This document shows positions 44,078-53,051 of a stretch of DNA of 64,000 nt, one piece after another (within the stretch, counting starts at the first letter, position 1; every line of letters starts with the position of its first letter). Made by a program: the position numbers and the translations under genes. The notes beneath the pieces were generated by a model. That model was not told the origin of the DNA. It saw only the letters and a program-made list of their open reading frames with translations, and did not search any database. The DNA is from Planomonospora parontospora (GTDB taxonomy: Bacteria; Actinomycetota; Actinomycetes; Streptosporangiales; Streptosporangiaceae): positions 186,001 to 250,000 of the forward strand of contig BMQD01000011.1 in the NCBI GenBank assembly GCA_014647935.1, written 5' to 3'.

Positions 44078-44741
44078 TACGGCGGAGCCGCGCGTAGGCG
44101 AGGGTGCCGGCGGCGGCCCAGAAGAGGGTCGCGGCCGTGACCGGGAGCAGGACCGCGTCGAGGGTCCCGGCGTTGGCGGCGCGCATCCACGGCATGATCG
44201 GGACCGCGAACCCGGCGGCCGGGGTGAGGCTGAGCAGCAGCAGACCCAGGTAGCCGCCGAACAGCGTCAGCATCGAGGCCGCCGGGGAGGACAGGATCGG
44301 CCTGCTGGTCAGCGCGCCCAGGGCGGTCCCGGCGCTCAGGCCGAGCAGGTGCAGCACCACCCCCCTGGCGAGGTCGCCGGAGGAGGGGAGGACCGCGAAA
44401 CCGTGGAGCAGCGGCAGCGCCACCGCGATCGCCGCCAGGCCGGCGTTGACGGCCAGCGCCGCGAGCAGCCCGGCGCGGACCTCCCGGCCGGGTCCTCCGG
44501 CCGCCGTCGTCGAGACCACCCGCTGGGCGGCGGGCTCGGTGTCGAGCAGCCCCCGGGCGGCCCAGGCGAAGACGACGATCAGCAGCCCGGCCGAGTCGGC
44601 GTAGGAGGCCAGCTGCTTGCCGTCCGGGACGACAGTCGAATAGAAGATCAGCATCATCGTGAACAGCACGAGCAGCGGTTGCAGCAGCCGGTGGGACCTG
44701 GCGTAGGCGGCCAGCTTGAACCGGGTGAGGGCGAAGGTCAC
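44067..44741 (-). CDS. ABC exporter membrane subunit
   Basis: This 224-residue protein has about six hydrophobic segments (for example LLVLFTMMLIFYSTVV, LLIVVFAWAARGLL, ASMLTLFGGYLGLLLLSL) and no other domain. It lies downstream of an ABC ATPase on the same strand, so it is likely its permease partner in an ABC-2-like exporter. The start is a GTG. No homologue with known substrate is recognised. A 160-base GC-rich spacer separates the two genes. Confidence 0.75.
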   Translation of the reverse strand: MTFALTRFKLAAYARSHRLLQPLLVLFTMMLIFYSTVVPDGKQLASYADSAGLLIVVFAWAARGLLDTEPAAQRVVSTTAAGGPGREVRAGLLAALAVNAGLAAIAVALPLLHGFAVLPSSGDLARGVVLHLLGLSAGTALGALTSRPILSSPAASMLTLFGGYLGLLLLSLTPAAGFAVPIMPWMRAANAGTLDAVLLPVTAATLFWAAAGTLAYARLRRTRP

Positions 44742-44901
44742 CGGGCGCTCCGAGGGGTGCGGGCGGGGGTGCGGGCGGTCGTGGGGGTCTGCTCCCGCCT
44801 GCGGCGGTCCTGCTCCCGCCGGGTGACGCGGGTCTCGGCGGAGGGCTCCCCCGGCCCGCGGCGGTCCCGCCTCCGCCGGGGGCCGCGAGGGCCGCGGGCG
44901 C

Positions 44902-45612
44902 TCAGGAGATCCGCCTGGTGGTGTGGCCGTCGGCGCGGAGCTTCTGCTCGAGCTCGTCGGCCTCGGCGGCGTCCATGGTCACCTCGATGACCGCCCGGCG
45001 CGACCGCTCCCCGTCCCACGTGGCGACCGTGCCGTCCGCGACCAGCCAGCGGCCGGCGCCGGGGAAGTCGCGCAGCTGGTTCTGGTGGTCGCTGACCACG
45101 ACCGCACCGCCGCGGGCGGCGATCTCGCCGATGATCACGGGAAGCTCGTCGCGGGTCTGCTCGTCGAGACCCGCGAAGGGCTCGTCCAGGATGAGCAGGC
45201 CGGGCGGGGCCAGCAGGGACTGGATCAGGCCGATCTTCTGCGCGCTGCCCTTGGACAGGTCGCCGAGCGGCCGGTCGAGCAGGTGGGTCGCGTTGAGCCG
45301 CTCGGCGAGCGCCGTACCGGAGGCGGGGGAGACGCGCCGGACCCCGGCCATGTGGGCGAGGTAGGCCGAGACGGTGAACGGCTGGTCCACCGGGAACACC
45401 TCGGGGGCGTATCCGACGACGGGGGGCCGCTCGGCGACCGAGCCCCGGGACGGCGGGACGACCCCGGCGAGCAGGCGCAGGAGCGTGGACTTCCCCGCCC
45501 CGTTGCGCCCGGTGACCTCGACGACGGATCCGGGGCGGAGGGAGAGCCCGACGTCCCGCAGGATCCAGGGACTCCGGCGGGAGTAGCGGAAGGACACGTC
45601 GGAAAGCCGCAT
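44902..45612 (-). CDS. ABC transporter ATP-binding protein
   Basis: This 236-residue ATPase has Walker A GRNGAGKST, a modified signature LSKGSAQKIGLIQSL, Walker B LLILDEPFAGLD and H-loop VVSDHQ. The signature (LSKGS in place of LSGGQ) is common among exporters such as CcmA-like proteins. The C-terminal 40 residues form an extra domain (VIEVTMDAAEADELEQKLRA). It probably acts with the membrane protein at 44067. The substrate is unknown. Confidence 0.9.
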   Translation of the reverse strand: MRLSDVSFRYSRRSPWILRDVGLSLRPGSVVEVTGRNGAGKSTLLRLLAGVVPPSRGSVAERPPVVGYAPEVFPVDQPFTVSAYLAHMAGVRRVSPASGTALAERLNATHLLDRPLGDLSKGSAQKIGLIQSLLAPPGLLILDEPFAGLDEQTRDELPVIIGEIAARGGAVVVSDHQNQLRDFPGAGRWLVADGTVATWDGERSRRAVIEVTMDAAEADELEQKLRADGHTTRRIS

Positions 45613-45713
45613 AGGCCCGTCACCCTACCGCCGGGTCTCGCCTTGCGGGCTCTTGTCCCGCCAGAATGGGGATCACACGGGAACGCCGTATAAGGGACGG
45701 AAAGGATGCGGGG

Positions 45714-46595
45714 TTGAACCGCTTTCCACGGGTGCTGGGCGTGCGCTACGGCTATGACCCGGACCAGGTGGACGCGCTGATCCACCGGATCGAGAGCACC
45801 CTCGGCAGGGGCGCGCCGACCGACGCGCCGATCACCGCCGACGAGATCCGCGAGGCCCGCTTCCGGGTGAAGCTCGGCGGCTACAACGAGACCGCGGTGG
45901 ACTACGCGCTGGACGCCTTCATCGTGGCGGTGGAGACGCTCGCGGCCGGGGAGCGCGCGGTGGAGAAGCGCGCGGTGGAGGCGCGTACGGCCGGTCACCA
46001 CCCGGCCGAGGTCCCGGCGGGAGCGGGGAACGGCCCGCGGGACGGGACGCCGGACGAACAGGAAGCCGCCGTCACCCCACCGGTCTCGGCCGCGGTCCCG
46101 CCTGCCCCGCCCGCTCCGCCCGCGGTGGAGGAGGCGGCGACGGCTGCGCCGGCCGTCCAGGACCCGGAACGGGCCCGGACGCAGGACCCGGAACGGGATC
46201 AGGTGCAGGGCCCGGAGCAGGACCGGGCGCAGGACCCGGAACGGGCCCGGACGCAGGCCCCGGAGCGGCGTCCGGGCGCCGGGGAGGATGGGGGGCCGGG
46301 CGGTCCGGGAGGCGGGGAGCCCGTTCTCTCCGGGGAGGAGGAGGCCGCCAGGATCGAACGGGTCGCCTTCCGTGCGGGACGGCTGGGCATGGGCTATGAC
46401 GAGGGGGAGGTGGACGTCTTCCTCGACCGGGTCGCGGCCACGCTGCGCGGGACCACCGACCAGCCGGTCACCCCCGACGACGTGCGCGAGGCCAGGTTCA
46501 GCACGGTCGTCTTCCGGCCGGGATACGCGGTGAGCCAGGTGGACGACTTCCTGCACGAGCTCGTCGGCGTCGTGGAGCGCCACCTCGGTCGCTGA
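45714..46595 (+). CDS. DivIVA-like protein with two DivI1A domains
   Basis: The 293-residue product has two copies of a short DivIVA-type (TIGR03544) domain: the first at about 3-75 (RYGYDPDQVDALIHRIES, ADEIREARFRV), the second near 215-290 (MGYDEGEVDVFLDRVA, PDDVREARFSTVVF, VSQVDDFLHELV). Between them is a low-complexity linker with repeats DPERARTQ and DPERDQVQ. Such proteins may link cell-pole or septum scaffolds. The TTG start at 45714 follows AAAGGA; an in-frame ATG at 45666 lacks an RBS but cannot be excluded. Confidence 0.75.
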   Translation: MNRFPRVLGVRYGYDPDQVDALIHRIESTLGRGAPTDAPITADEIREARFRVKLGGYNETAVDYALDAFIVAVETLAAGERAVEKRAVEARTAGHHPAEVPAGAGNGPRDGTPDEQEAAVTPPVSAAVPPAPPAPPAVEEAATAAPAVQDPERARTQDPERDQVQGPEQDRAQDPERARTQAPERRPGAGEDGGPGGPGGGEPVLSGEEEAARIERVAFRAGRLGMGYDEGEVDVFLDRVAATLRGTTDQPVTPDDVREARFSTVVFRPGYAVSQVDDFLHELVGVVERHLGR

Positions 46596-46646
46596 GCGGT
46601 GGGCGTCCGTGTCCCAGGGGACCGCTGCGGGCGCCTCAGGAGACCG

Positions 46647-47141
46647 TCAGCGGGTGCCCCAGGAGTAGGTCTGCTTGTGGAGCTTGAGGTAGACGAAGGT
46701 CTCGGTCGCGCGGACGGTGGGGATGGCGCGGATCTTGCCGAGGATCTCCAGGAGGTGCTGGTCGCCCTCGCAGACCACCTCCACCATGATGTCGACGGAC
46801 CCGGCGGTCAGCACGACGTAGTCGATCTCCTTGATGGCGGAGAGCTCGTCGGCCACCGTCTCCAGGTCGCCCTCGCACTTGATGCCGATCATGGCCTGGC
46901 GGGGGAAGCCGAGGGTCAGCGGGTCGGTCACCGCGACGATCTGCATGACGCCCGCGTCGAGCAGGCGCTGGACCCGCTGGCGGACCGCGGCCTCGGACAG
47001 GCCCACCGCTTTGCCGATCGCCGCGTACGGCTTGCGCCCGTCGCTCTGCAGCTGCTCGATGATCTGCTTGGAGATGTCGTCGAGCACGACGGGACCGGGC
47101 CTGCCGTCGTGGTCGCGGCGGACCTTCGGTGGCGTCGTCAT
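46647..47141 (-). CDS. Lrp/AsnC family transcriptional regulator
   Basis: This 164-residue regulator has an N-terminal helix-turn-helix (ISKQIIEQLQSDGRKPYAAI, AVGLSEAAVRQRVQRLL) and a C-terminal RAM ligand domain with VVLTAGSVDIMVEVVC. The family senses amino acids and related compounds as octamers. It is divergent from the aldehyde dehydrogenase gene, so it likely controls the polyamine genes. GAGGGAG precedes the ATG. A consensus -35 TTGACA lies at 47227-47232 (minus strand). Confidence 0.94.
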   Translation of the reverse strand: MTTPPKVRRDHDGRPGPVVLDDISKQIIEQLQSDGRKPYAAIGKAVGLSEAAVRQRVQRLLDAGVMQIVAVTDPLTLGFPRQAMIGIKCEGDLETVADELSAIKEIDYVVLTAGSVDIMVEVVCEGDQHLLEILGKIRAIPTVRATETFVYLKLHKQTYSWGTR

Positions 47142-47336
47142 GCGCGCGCTCCCTCGCGTCTGGATTGCGGGGCTGTCGCCGTCGGGTTACGGCTTCGATG
47201 CGACATGTTGTCAGCTATCGGCCTTCTGTCAAGCGATTCCGTAGCAATTTGGTATCTTCGCAACGAAATCCCTTGTCGTGACATTCCTGCTCTGTAAGAG
47301 TCGCGACAACTCAGCCCCCTTCACAGGAGGTCAACG
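47142..47336. promoter_or_regulatory. AsnC/aldehyde dehydrogenase divergent promoter with palindrome
   Basis: This is an AT-rich spacer. On the plus strand TTGTCG (47273) and TAAGAG (47295) with a 16-base spacer may drive the dehydrogenase. TTGTCGTGAC (47273-47282) and GTCGCGACAA (47300-47309) form an inverted repeat with one mismatch over that promoter, a probable regulator site. On the minus strand TTGACA (47227-47232) probably serves asnC. AGGAGG at 47325 serves the dehydrogenase. Confidence 0.55.
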
Positions 47337-48770
47337 GTGACCACCCGTCTGCAGAACTACGTCAACGGTGAGTTCGTGGACGCCAAGAGCGGCCGATTCT
47401 CCGACGTCATCGACCCGTGCACCGGGGAGGCCTACCTCCAGGCGCCGGTCTCCGGGGCGGAGGACGTCGATCAAGCCTACGCCGCCGCGGCCGCCGCGTT
47501 CGAGTCGTGGAGCCGGACCACTCCGGGCGAGCGCGCGAACCTGCTGCTCAAGGTCGCCGACGCGATCGAGGCGCGGGCCGGGGAGCTGAACGAGGCCGAG
47601 TGCCGCAACACCGGCAAGCCGCCGGCCCGGATGGCCGAGGACGAGACCCCGGTCGCCGCCGACCACTTCCGCTTCTTCGCCGGTGCCGCCCGCACCCTGG
47701 AGGGGCCGACGGCCGGCGAGTTCCTCGCCGACCACACCTCCGTCATCCGGCACGAGCCGATCGGCGTCGTGGGGCAGGTCACGCCCTGGAACTACCCGAT
47801 GATGATGGCCGTCTGGAAGATCGCCCCCGCGCTCGCCGCAGGCAACACCGTGGTGCTCAAGCCGTCCGACACCACCCCGGTCTCCACGGTCAAGCTGGCC
47901 GAGATCATCGGCGAGGTCCTGCCGAGGGGCGTCTTCAACGTGGTCGTCGGCGACCGCGAGACCGGAGCCCTGGTCGTCGGCCACCCGGCCGCGCAGATGG
48001 TCGCGATCACCGGTTCGGTCGGCGCGGGCATGGCGGTGGCCAAGACCGCCGCCGAGGACCTCAAGCGGGTCCACCTGGAGCTCGGCGGCAAGGCCCCGGT
48101 CGTCGTCTTCGACGACGTCAAGGACCTGAAGGCCGCCGCGGAGTCCATCGCCACGGCCGGGCTCTACAACGCCGGGCAGGACTGCACCGCCGCCTGCCGG
48201 GTGCTGGTCCACGAGGACGTCCACGACGAGTTCGCCGCCGCGCTCGCCGAGGCCGCCGCGAACACCCGGACCGGCGACCTGTCCGACACCGAGGCCCTGT
48301 ACGGCCCGCTCAACAACGCCGTCCAGCTGGAGCGCGTCGCGGGCTTCTTCGACCGGCTCCCCGGCCACGCCAAGGTCCTGACCGGCGGCCACCGGATCGG
48401 CGACCGGGGCTACTTCTTCGCCCCCACCGTCGTCGACGGCCTGCAGCAGGACGACGAGATGGTGCAGAACGAGGTCTTCGGCCCGGTGATCACCATCCAG
48501 ACGTTCACCGACGAGGCCGACGCGGTGGCCAAGGCGAACGGCGTAAAGTACGGATTGTCTGGTTCGGTGTGGACCTCCGATCACGGCCGGGCGATGCGGA
48601 TGTCGAAGCGGCTCGACTTCGGAGTCGTGTGGGTCAACACGCACATCCCGTTCGTCTCCGAGATGCCCCACGGAGGGTTCAAGCACTCGGGCTACGGCAA
48701 GGACCTGTCGGTCTTCGGCCTGCACGACTACCTCCGGGTCAAGCACGTCATGCACTACATCGGCGAATAG
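47337..48770 (+). CDS. NAD-dependent aldehyde dehydrogenase, gamma-aminobutyraldehyde type
   Basis: This 477-residue enzyme has ALDH hallmarks: TPWNYPMMMAVWKIAPALAA, AITGSVGAG, general-base Glu in HLELGGKAP and nucleophilic Cys283 in AGQDCTAACR. PHGGFKHSGYGKDLS near the end is also typical. The GQDCTA context and the potD/potB/potC and oxidase neighbours suggest 4-aminobutyraldehyde oxidation in putrescine breakdown. The GTG start follows AGGAGG. It is cytoplasmic. It leads an operon with the polyamine transport genes. Confidence 0.9.
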   Translation: MTTRLQNYVNGEFVDAKSGRFSDVIDPCTGEAYLQAPVSGAEDVDQAYAAAAAAFESWSRTTPGERANLLLKVADAIEARAGELNEAECRNTGKPPARMAEDETPVAADHFRFFAGAARTLEGPTAGEFLADHTSVIRHEPIGVVGQVTPWNYPMMMAVWKIAPALAAGNTVVLKPSDTTPVSTVKLAEIIGEVLPRGVFNVVVGDRETGALVVGHPAAQMVAITGSVGAGMAVAKTAAEDLKRVHLELGGKAPVVVFDDVKDLKAAAESIATAGLYNAGQDCTAACRVLVHEDVHDEFAAALAEAAANTRTGDLSDTEALYGPLNNAVQLERVAGFFDRLPGHAKVLTGGHRIGDRGYFFAPTVVDGLQQDDEMVQNEVFGPVITIQTFTDEADAVAKANGVKYGLSGSVWTSDHGRAMRMSKRLDFGVVWVNTHIPFVSEMPHGGFKHSGYGKDLSVFGLHDYLRVKHVMHYIGE

Positions 48771-48796
48771 CCGCGAGACAGAGGGACGAGCCTGGT

Positions 48797-49917
48797 ATGA
48801 CCGAACCCCAGGCGGGCACGGAGGCGGCCGCGGCCGCCTCCGCCGCACCCCAGGTGCCCGCCATCGAGCTCGACGGAGTCGTCAAGGAGTACCTCGCCCG
48901 CGGTGAGGTCGTCCAGGCGGTCAAGGGGGTCACCCTGACGATCGCCGAGGGCGAGTTCTTCTCGCTCCTCGGCCCCTCCGGCTGCGGCAAGACCACCACC
49001 ATGCGCATGGTCGCCGGCTTCGAGGAGCCGTCGCGCGGCACGGTGCGGCTGCACGGCCGGGACGTCACGAACGTTCCGCCCGACAAGCGCGACGTGAACA
49101 TGGTCTTCCAGTCCTACGCGCTGTTCCCGCACATGAACGTCTGGGAGAACGTGGCCTTCGGCCTGAAGCGCAAGAAGGTCCCCGCGGCGGAGATCACCCG
49201 GCGGGTCGGCGAGATGCTGGAGATCGTCGACCTGACGGGCCGCGAGAAGCGCCGCCCCAGGGAGATGTCCGGCGGCCAGCGCTGGTCAACCGGCCCCGCG
49301 CGCTCCTGCTCGACGAGCCGCTCGGCGCCCTGGACCTCAAGCTCCGCCAGGCCATGCAGATCGAGCTCAAGCGCATCCAGCGCGAGGTCGGCATCACGTT
49401 CGTGTACGTCACCCACGACCAGAGCGAGGCGCTCACCATGAGCGACCGCATCGCCGTGATGAACGACGGCCTGGTCGAGCAGCTCGCCGGGCCCCGGGAG
49501 ATCTACGAGCGGCCCGCCACCGCCTTCGTGGCCGGGTTCATCGGCACCTCCAACCTGCTCCGCGGCACCGTGGACCGGGTCGAGTCCGGCGCGGCGGTCC
49601 TGCGGCTGGGCCAGGAGGGCCGGGTCCTGGTCGCGGAGGCCCCGCACCGGGCCGGGGACGCGATCGCGGTCACCGTGCGCCCCGAGAAGATCACGATCTC
49701 CACCGAGGAGCCCGCCGGGGGCGTCAGCGCCGTGCGCGGGACCGTGTCCGAGGTGGTGTACCTGGGCCTGTACAACAGTTATGCGGTCAGCCTCGCCGAC
49801 GGAGCCGAGGTCACCGTGTTCCAACAGAACGCGCTGGACAGCACGAGTACGGCGGAGCGTGGCGACGCCGTGTGGCTGTCGTGGCAGCCGCACCACTCGT
49901 ACGCGATCGGAAGTTGA
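48797..49917 (+). pseudogene. potA: Polyamine ABC ATPase PotA, frameshifted
   Basis: Reading starts at ATG 48797 and shows Walker [12 protein letters not shown]-loop [20 protein letters not shown] and the signature start REMSGGQR. At about 49280 the frame breaks. The rest (from [20 protein letters not shown], plus H-loop [14 protein letters not shown] and a TOBE domain) is one frame over, from 49282 to 49917. Relative to the family, residues like QQRVALARA are missing, about 25 bases. The protein as written would be truncated inside the catalytic domain. Either the gene is inactivated or the base sequence has an error. Confidence 0.85.
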
Positions 49918-49925
49918 GCCCTCAC

Positions 49926-51167
49926 ATGGACCCCCGCACCACCCCCGCCTTCCTGCGCGGCATGACGCAGAGCCGCTCCGTGACCCGACGTGACGCCTTC
50001 CGCCTGGCCGGGCTGTCGGCCGCGGGCCTGGCCCTGTCGGCCTGCGGCGTGCAGGGCAAGAAGGCCGCGCCGCCGAAGAAGGACGCCGTCGCCGAGTACT
50101 GGGCGTCGAAGAAGAAGAACGGCACGCTGCGCTTCGCCAACTGGCCGCTCTACATCGACAAGGACGGCAAGAAGTACCCCTCGCTGGAGCTGTTCACCGC
50201 CGACACCGGCATCCAGGTGACCTACGCCGAGGCCATCCAGGAGATGCCCGCCTTCTTCGGCAAGATCCAGCCGCAGCTCGCCGCGGGCAACGACATCGGC
50301 CACGACCTGATGGTGCTGACCAACAGCATCCAGCTCAACCGGGCCATCCAGCTCGGCTACCTGGTCCCGCTCGACCACTCCAAACTGCCGAACTTCGCGG
50401 CCAACGCCGGCGCGCGCTTCAAGAACCCCGTCTGGGACCCGGGCAACACCTACACGGTCCCGTGGGCGGGCGGCATCACCGGCATCGCCTACAACCCCAA
50501 GTACGTCGACGAGGTCACCAGCATCGAGGACCTGTGGAACCCCAAGTACAAGGGGAAGGTCGGCATGATGACCGACACCCAGGAGGTCGCGAACTTCGGC
50601 ATGTTCGCGCTGGGCATCGACCCCGACAAGTCCACCGAGGCCGATTGGAAGAAGGCCGGGGACAAGCTCCGGCAGCAGCGCGACGCGGGCCTGGTGCGCA
50701 AGTACTACGAGAACGACTACGTCGACGCGCTGGTCCGCGGCGACGTGTGGATCACCATGGCCTGGTCGGGTGACGTCTTCCAGCAGGTCGCCGAGGGCAA
50801 GGACCTGAGGTTCGTGGTGCCCGCCGAGGGCGGCACGATCTGGACCGACAACCTGTGCATCCCCAAGACCGCGCAGAACCCGGTGGACGCGCTGACGCTG
50901 ATGGACTACGTCTACCAGCCCAAGATCGCCGCCATGCTGGTGGAGTACATCAACTACATCGCCCCGGTGCCCGCCACCAAGGACATCCTCACCGCCAAGG
51001 CGGCCACGGAGAAGGGCGAGGACAAGGAGTTCCTGGAGCAGGTGGCCGCCAGCCCGATGATCTACCCCTCCGACGCCGACATGGCGAAGCTGCGCTCGTA
51101 CAAGACGTTGAGCCCGGCGGAGGAGAAGGTCTTCGAGGACATCTTCCAGCCCGTCACCCAGGGCTGA
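49926..51167 (+). CDS. potD: Polyamine-binding lipoprotein PotD-like, Tat signal
   Basis: This 413-residue binding protein starts with a twin-arginine signal (RR at 21-22 in VTRRDAFRLAG) and lipobox LSAC (Cys40), so it is likely a Tat-exported lipoprotein. The mature part matches spermidine/putrescine binders: LRFANWPLYIDKDGKKYPSL, VPWAGGITGIAYNPKYVDE, AEGGTIWTDNLCIPK. The potB gene follows seven bases later. Confidence 0.9.
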   Translation: MDPRTTPAFLRGMTQSRSVTRRDAFRLAGLSAAGLALSACGVQGKKAAPPKKDAVAEYWASKKKNGTLRFANWPLYIDKDGKKYPSLELFTADTGIQVTYAEAIQEMPAFFGKIQPQLAAGNDIGHDLMVLTNSIQLNRAIQLGYLVPLDHSKLPNFAANAGARFKNPVWDPGNTYTVPWAGGITGIAYNPKYVDEVTSIEDLWNPKYKGKVGMMTDTQEVANFGMFALGIDPDKSTEADWKKAGDKLRQQRDAGLVRKYYENDYVDALVRGDVWITMAWSGDVFQQVAEGKDLRFVVPAEGGTIWTDNLCIPKTAQNPVDALTLMDYVYQPKIAAMLVEYINYIAPVPATKDILTAKAATEKGEDKEFLEQVAASPMIYPSDADMAKLRSYKTLSPAEEKVFEDIFQPVTQG

Positions 51168-51174
51168 GAGCCGC

Positions 51175-52026
51175 ATGAAACGCCTCACCCCCTACCTGCT
51201 CGTCCTGCCGGGCGGCCTCTGGCTGGCGGTCTTCCTGGTGGTGCCGATGGTCTTCATGGCCTCGGTCTCCACCCAGGAGGGCGACCTGGTCAACGGCTTC
51301 GCCCAGACGTTCAACGTCGGCGTCTACGGCGACGTGCTGAGCCAGTACGGCACGCAGTTCCTGCGCTCGGCCGGGTACGGCCTGGCCGCCACGGTCCTGT
51401 CCATCCTGCTGGCCTACCCGGTGGCCTACTGGATCGCCTTCCGGGGCGGCGCCCGCAAGTCCACCTACCTGCTGCTGGTGCTGCTGCCGTTCTTCGTCTC
51501 GTTCGTGCTGCGCACGGTGTCGTGGAAGTTCCTGCTCGCCGACGAAGGCATCCTGCTGGCGCCGCTGAAGTCGGCGGGCCTGCTCCCCGGAGACTTCCAC
51601 GTCCTGCAGACGACCGCCGCGGTGATCGGCGGGCTGGTCTACAACTACCTGCCGTTCATGATCCTGCCGATCTACGTGGCGCTGGAGCGGGTCGACCCCC
51701 GGACGGTGGAGGCGGCGCAGGACCTGTACGCCTCCCGGCGCGAGGCGTTCACCAGGATCGTGCTGCCGCTCTCGCTGCCCGGGGTGTTCGCCGGGGTGCT
51801 GATGACGTTCGTCCCGATGACCTCGGACTACGTCAACGCCGCCATCCTCGGCGGGCCGGAGAACACGATGATCGGCAACATCATCCAGACCGAGTACCTG
51901 GTCAACAACGACTACCCGACCGCGGCGGCGCTCTCCTTCACGCTGATGGCGGCGATGCTGGTCGGCATCTTCGCCTACGCCAGGGCGCTGGGGACCGAGA
52001 ACGTGCTGGAGGCGGCGGCCCGATGA
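51175..52026 (+). CDS. potB: Polyamine ABC permease PotB-like
   Basis: This 283-residue inner-membrane permease has about six helices. The cytoplasmic coupling segment is VEAAQDLYASRREAFTRIVL followed by PLSLPGVFAG, and LPFMILPIYVALE is typical of PotB. It overlaps potC by ATGA and would pair with it as a heterodimer. Confidence 0.9.
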   Translation: MKRLTPYLLVLPGGLWLAVFLVVPMVFMASVSTQEGDLVNGFAQTFNVGVYGDVLSQYGTQFLRSAGYGLAATVLSILLAYPVAYWIAFRGGARKSTYLLLVLLPFFVSFVLRTVSWKFLLADEGILLAPLKSAGLLPGDFHVLQTTAAVIGGLVYNYLPFMILPIYVALERVDPRTVEAAQDLYASRREAFTRIVLPLSLPGVFAGVLMTFVPMTSDYVNAAILGGPENTMIGNIIQTEYLVNNDYPTAAALSFTLMAAMLVGIFAYARALGTENVLEAAAR

Positions 52027-52856
52027 GCGCGAGCGAACCCGGGAGCACGGGCGGGGTGCGGACGAGGCCGCGGGGCCGGGCCGGCGACCGGCTCCTGCGG
52101 GTCTACGTCTGGCTGGTCATCGCCTGGCTGCTCCTGCCGATCGCGGTGATGATCGTCTTCGGCTTCAACGACACGCAGAGCAAGTCCAACGTGAGCTGGC
52201 AGGGCTTCACCGCCAAGTGGTGGGGCCGCCTGGACGAGTACCCCCAGCTGCTCGACGCGGTGGACTACTCACTGAAGATCGCGCTGCTGAGCGTGCTCGT
52301 CACCACGGTGCTCGGCACGCTCATGGGCCTGGCCCTGGGCCGCCACCGGTTCCGCGGGCAGGGCGCGACCAACCTGATGATGTTCGCCGCGATCTCCTCG
52401 CCCGAGCTCGTCATGGGCGCCTCGCTGCTCTCGCTGTTCATCAGCACCGGGGTGGAGACCGGTTTCTGGACCGTGGTGATCGCGCACGTGCTCTTCTCGC
52501 TCTCGTTCGTGGCGATCACCGTGCGGGCCCGGGTGGTCGGCATGGACGCCTCGATCGAGGAGGCCGCCCGCGACCTGGGCGCCTCCGCCTGGACGACGTT
52601 CTGGCGGATCACCTTCCCGATGATCCTGCCGGGCGTCGTGGCGGGCGCGCTGCTCGCCTTCGCGCTCTCCATCGACGACTTCGTCATCACCCAGTTCACC
52701 ACCGGCGGGGACGTCCAGACGTTCCCGCTGTGGATCTGGGGCGCCACCCGGATCGGGGTGCCGCCGCAGGTCAACGTCATCGGCACGCTCATCTTCGCCG
52801 CGGGTGTCGCGATCGCCGTGCTCAACGCGGTGACCGCGCGCCGACGCGGCACCTGA
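52023..52856 (+). CDS. potC: Polyamine ABC permease PotC-like
   Basis: This 277-residue permease has six membrane helices, GFNDTQSKSNVSWQGFTAKW typical of PotC, and coupling loop EEAARDLGASAWTTFWRITF. The ATG overlaps the potB stop. It is the last gene before a 24-base-pair terminator. Confidence 0.9.
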   Translation: MSASEPGSTGGVRTRPRGRAGDRLLRVYVWLVIAWLLLPIAVMIVFGFNDTQSKSNVSWQGFTAKWWGRLDEYPQLLDAVDYSLKIALLSVLVTTVLGTLMGLALGRHRFRGQGATNLMMFAAISSPELVMGASLLSLFISTGVETGFWTVVIAHVLFSLSFVAITVRARVVGMDASIEEAARDLGASAWTTFWRITFPMILPGVVAGALLAFALSIDDFVITQFTTGGDVQTFPLWIWGATRIGVPPQVNVIGTLIFAAGVAIAVLNAVTARRRGT

Positions 52857-52860
52857 CCAC

Positions 52861-52911
52861 GCCGAGGCCCCGCGTCCCCCTCCTCGCAGGAGGGGGACGC
52901 GGGGCCTCGGC
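52861..52911 (+). terminator. Perfect 24-base-pair hairpin terminator after potC
   Basis: Bases 52861-52884 pair perfectly with 52888-52911 around a CGC loop; the left arm begins GCCGAGGCCCCGCG. It ends the aldehyde dehydrogenase-pot operon. Confidence 0.88.
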
Positions 52912-52982
52912 GCATCCGCGCCCGTGACAGGGCCCCGGCACGGAACAGGGAGGCGAGATCGGACTCAGGCGGGGGGAACCCG

Positions 52983-53005
52983 CGTGTGATCCCCCGGATC
53001 ACACG
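52983..53005. promoter_or_regulatory. 23-base palindromic operator candidate
   Basis: CGTGTGATCC (52983-52992) and GGATCACACG (52996-53005) are perfect complements around CCC. The site lies 46 bases before the oxidase start in a less GC-rich patch. The family of its binding protein cannot be told. Confidence 0.6.
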
Positions 53006-53051
53006 ACACCACATACGAAAAAGACCTGACTCACGTAGGGAAGTGAGATCT

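Noticed and set aside
45666-45713. ATG 45666 as start of the DivIVA-like gene
   Set aside because: No ribosome site precedes it and the first 16 residues lie outside the domain; TTG 45714 with AAAGGA upstream fits better, though this is not certain.
52985-53003. TGTGA...TCACA as a CRP-type site
   Set aside because: The spacing between half-sites is nine bases rather than six, and no other CRP-type site is seen nearby.
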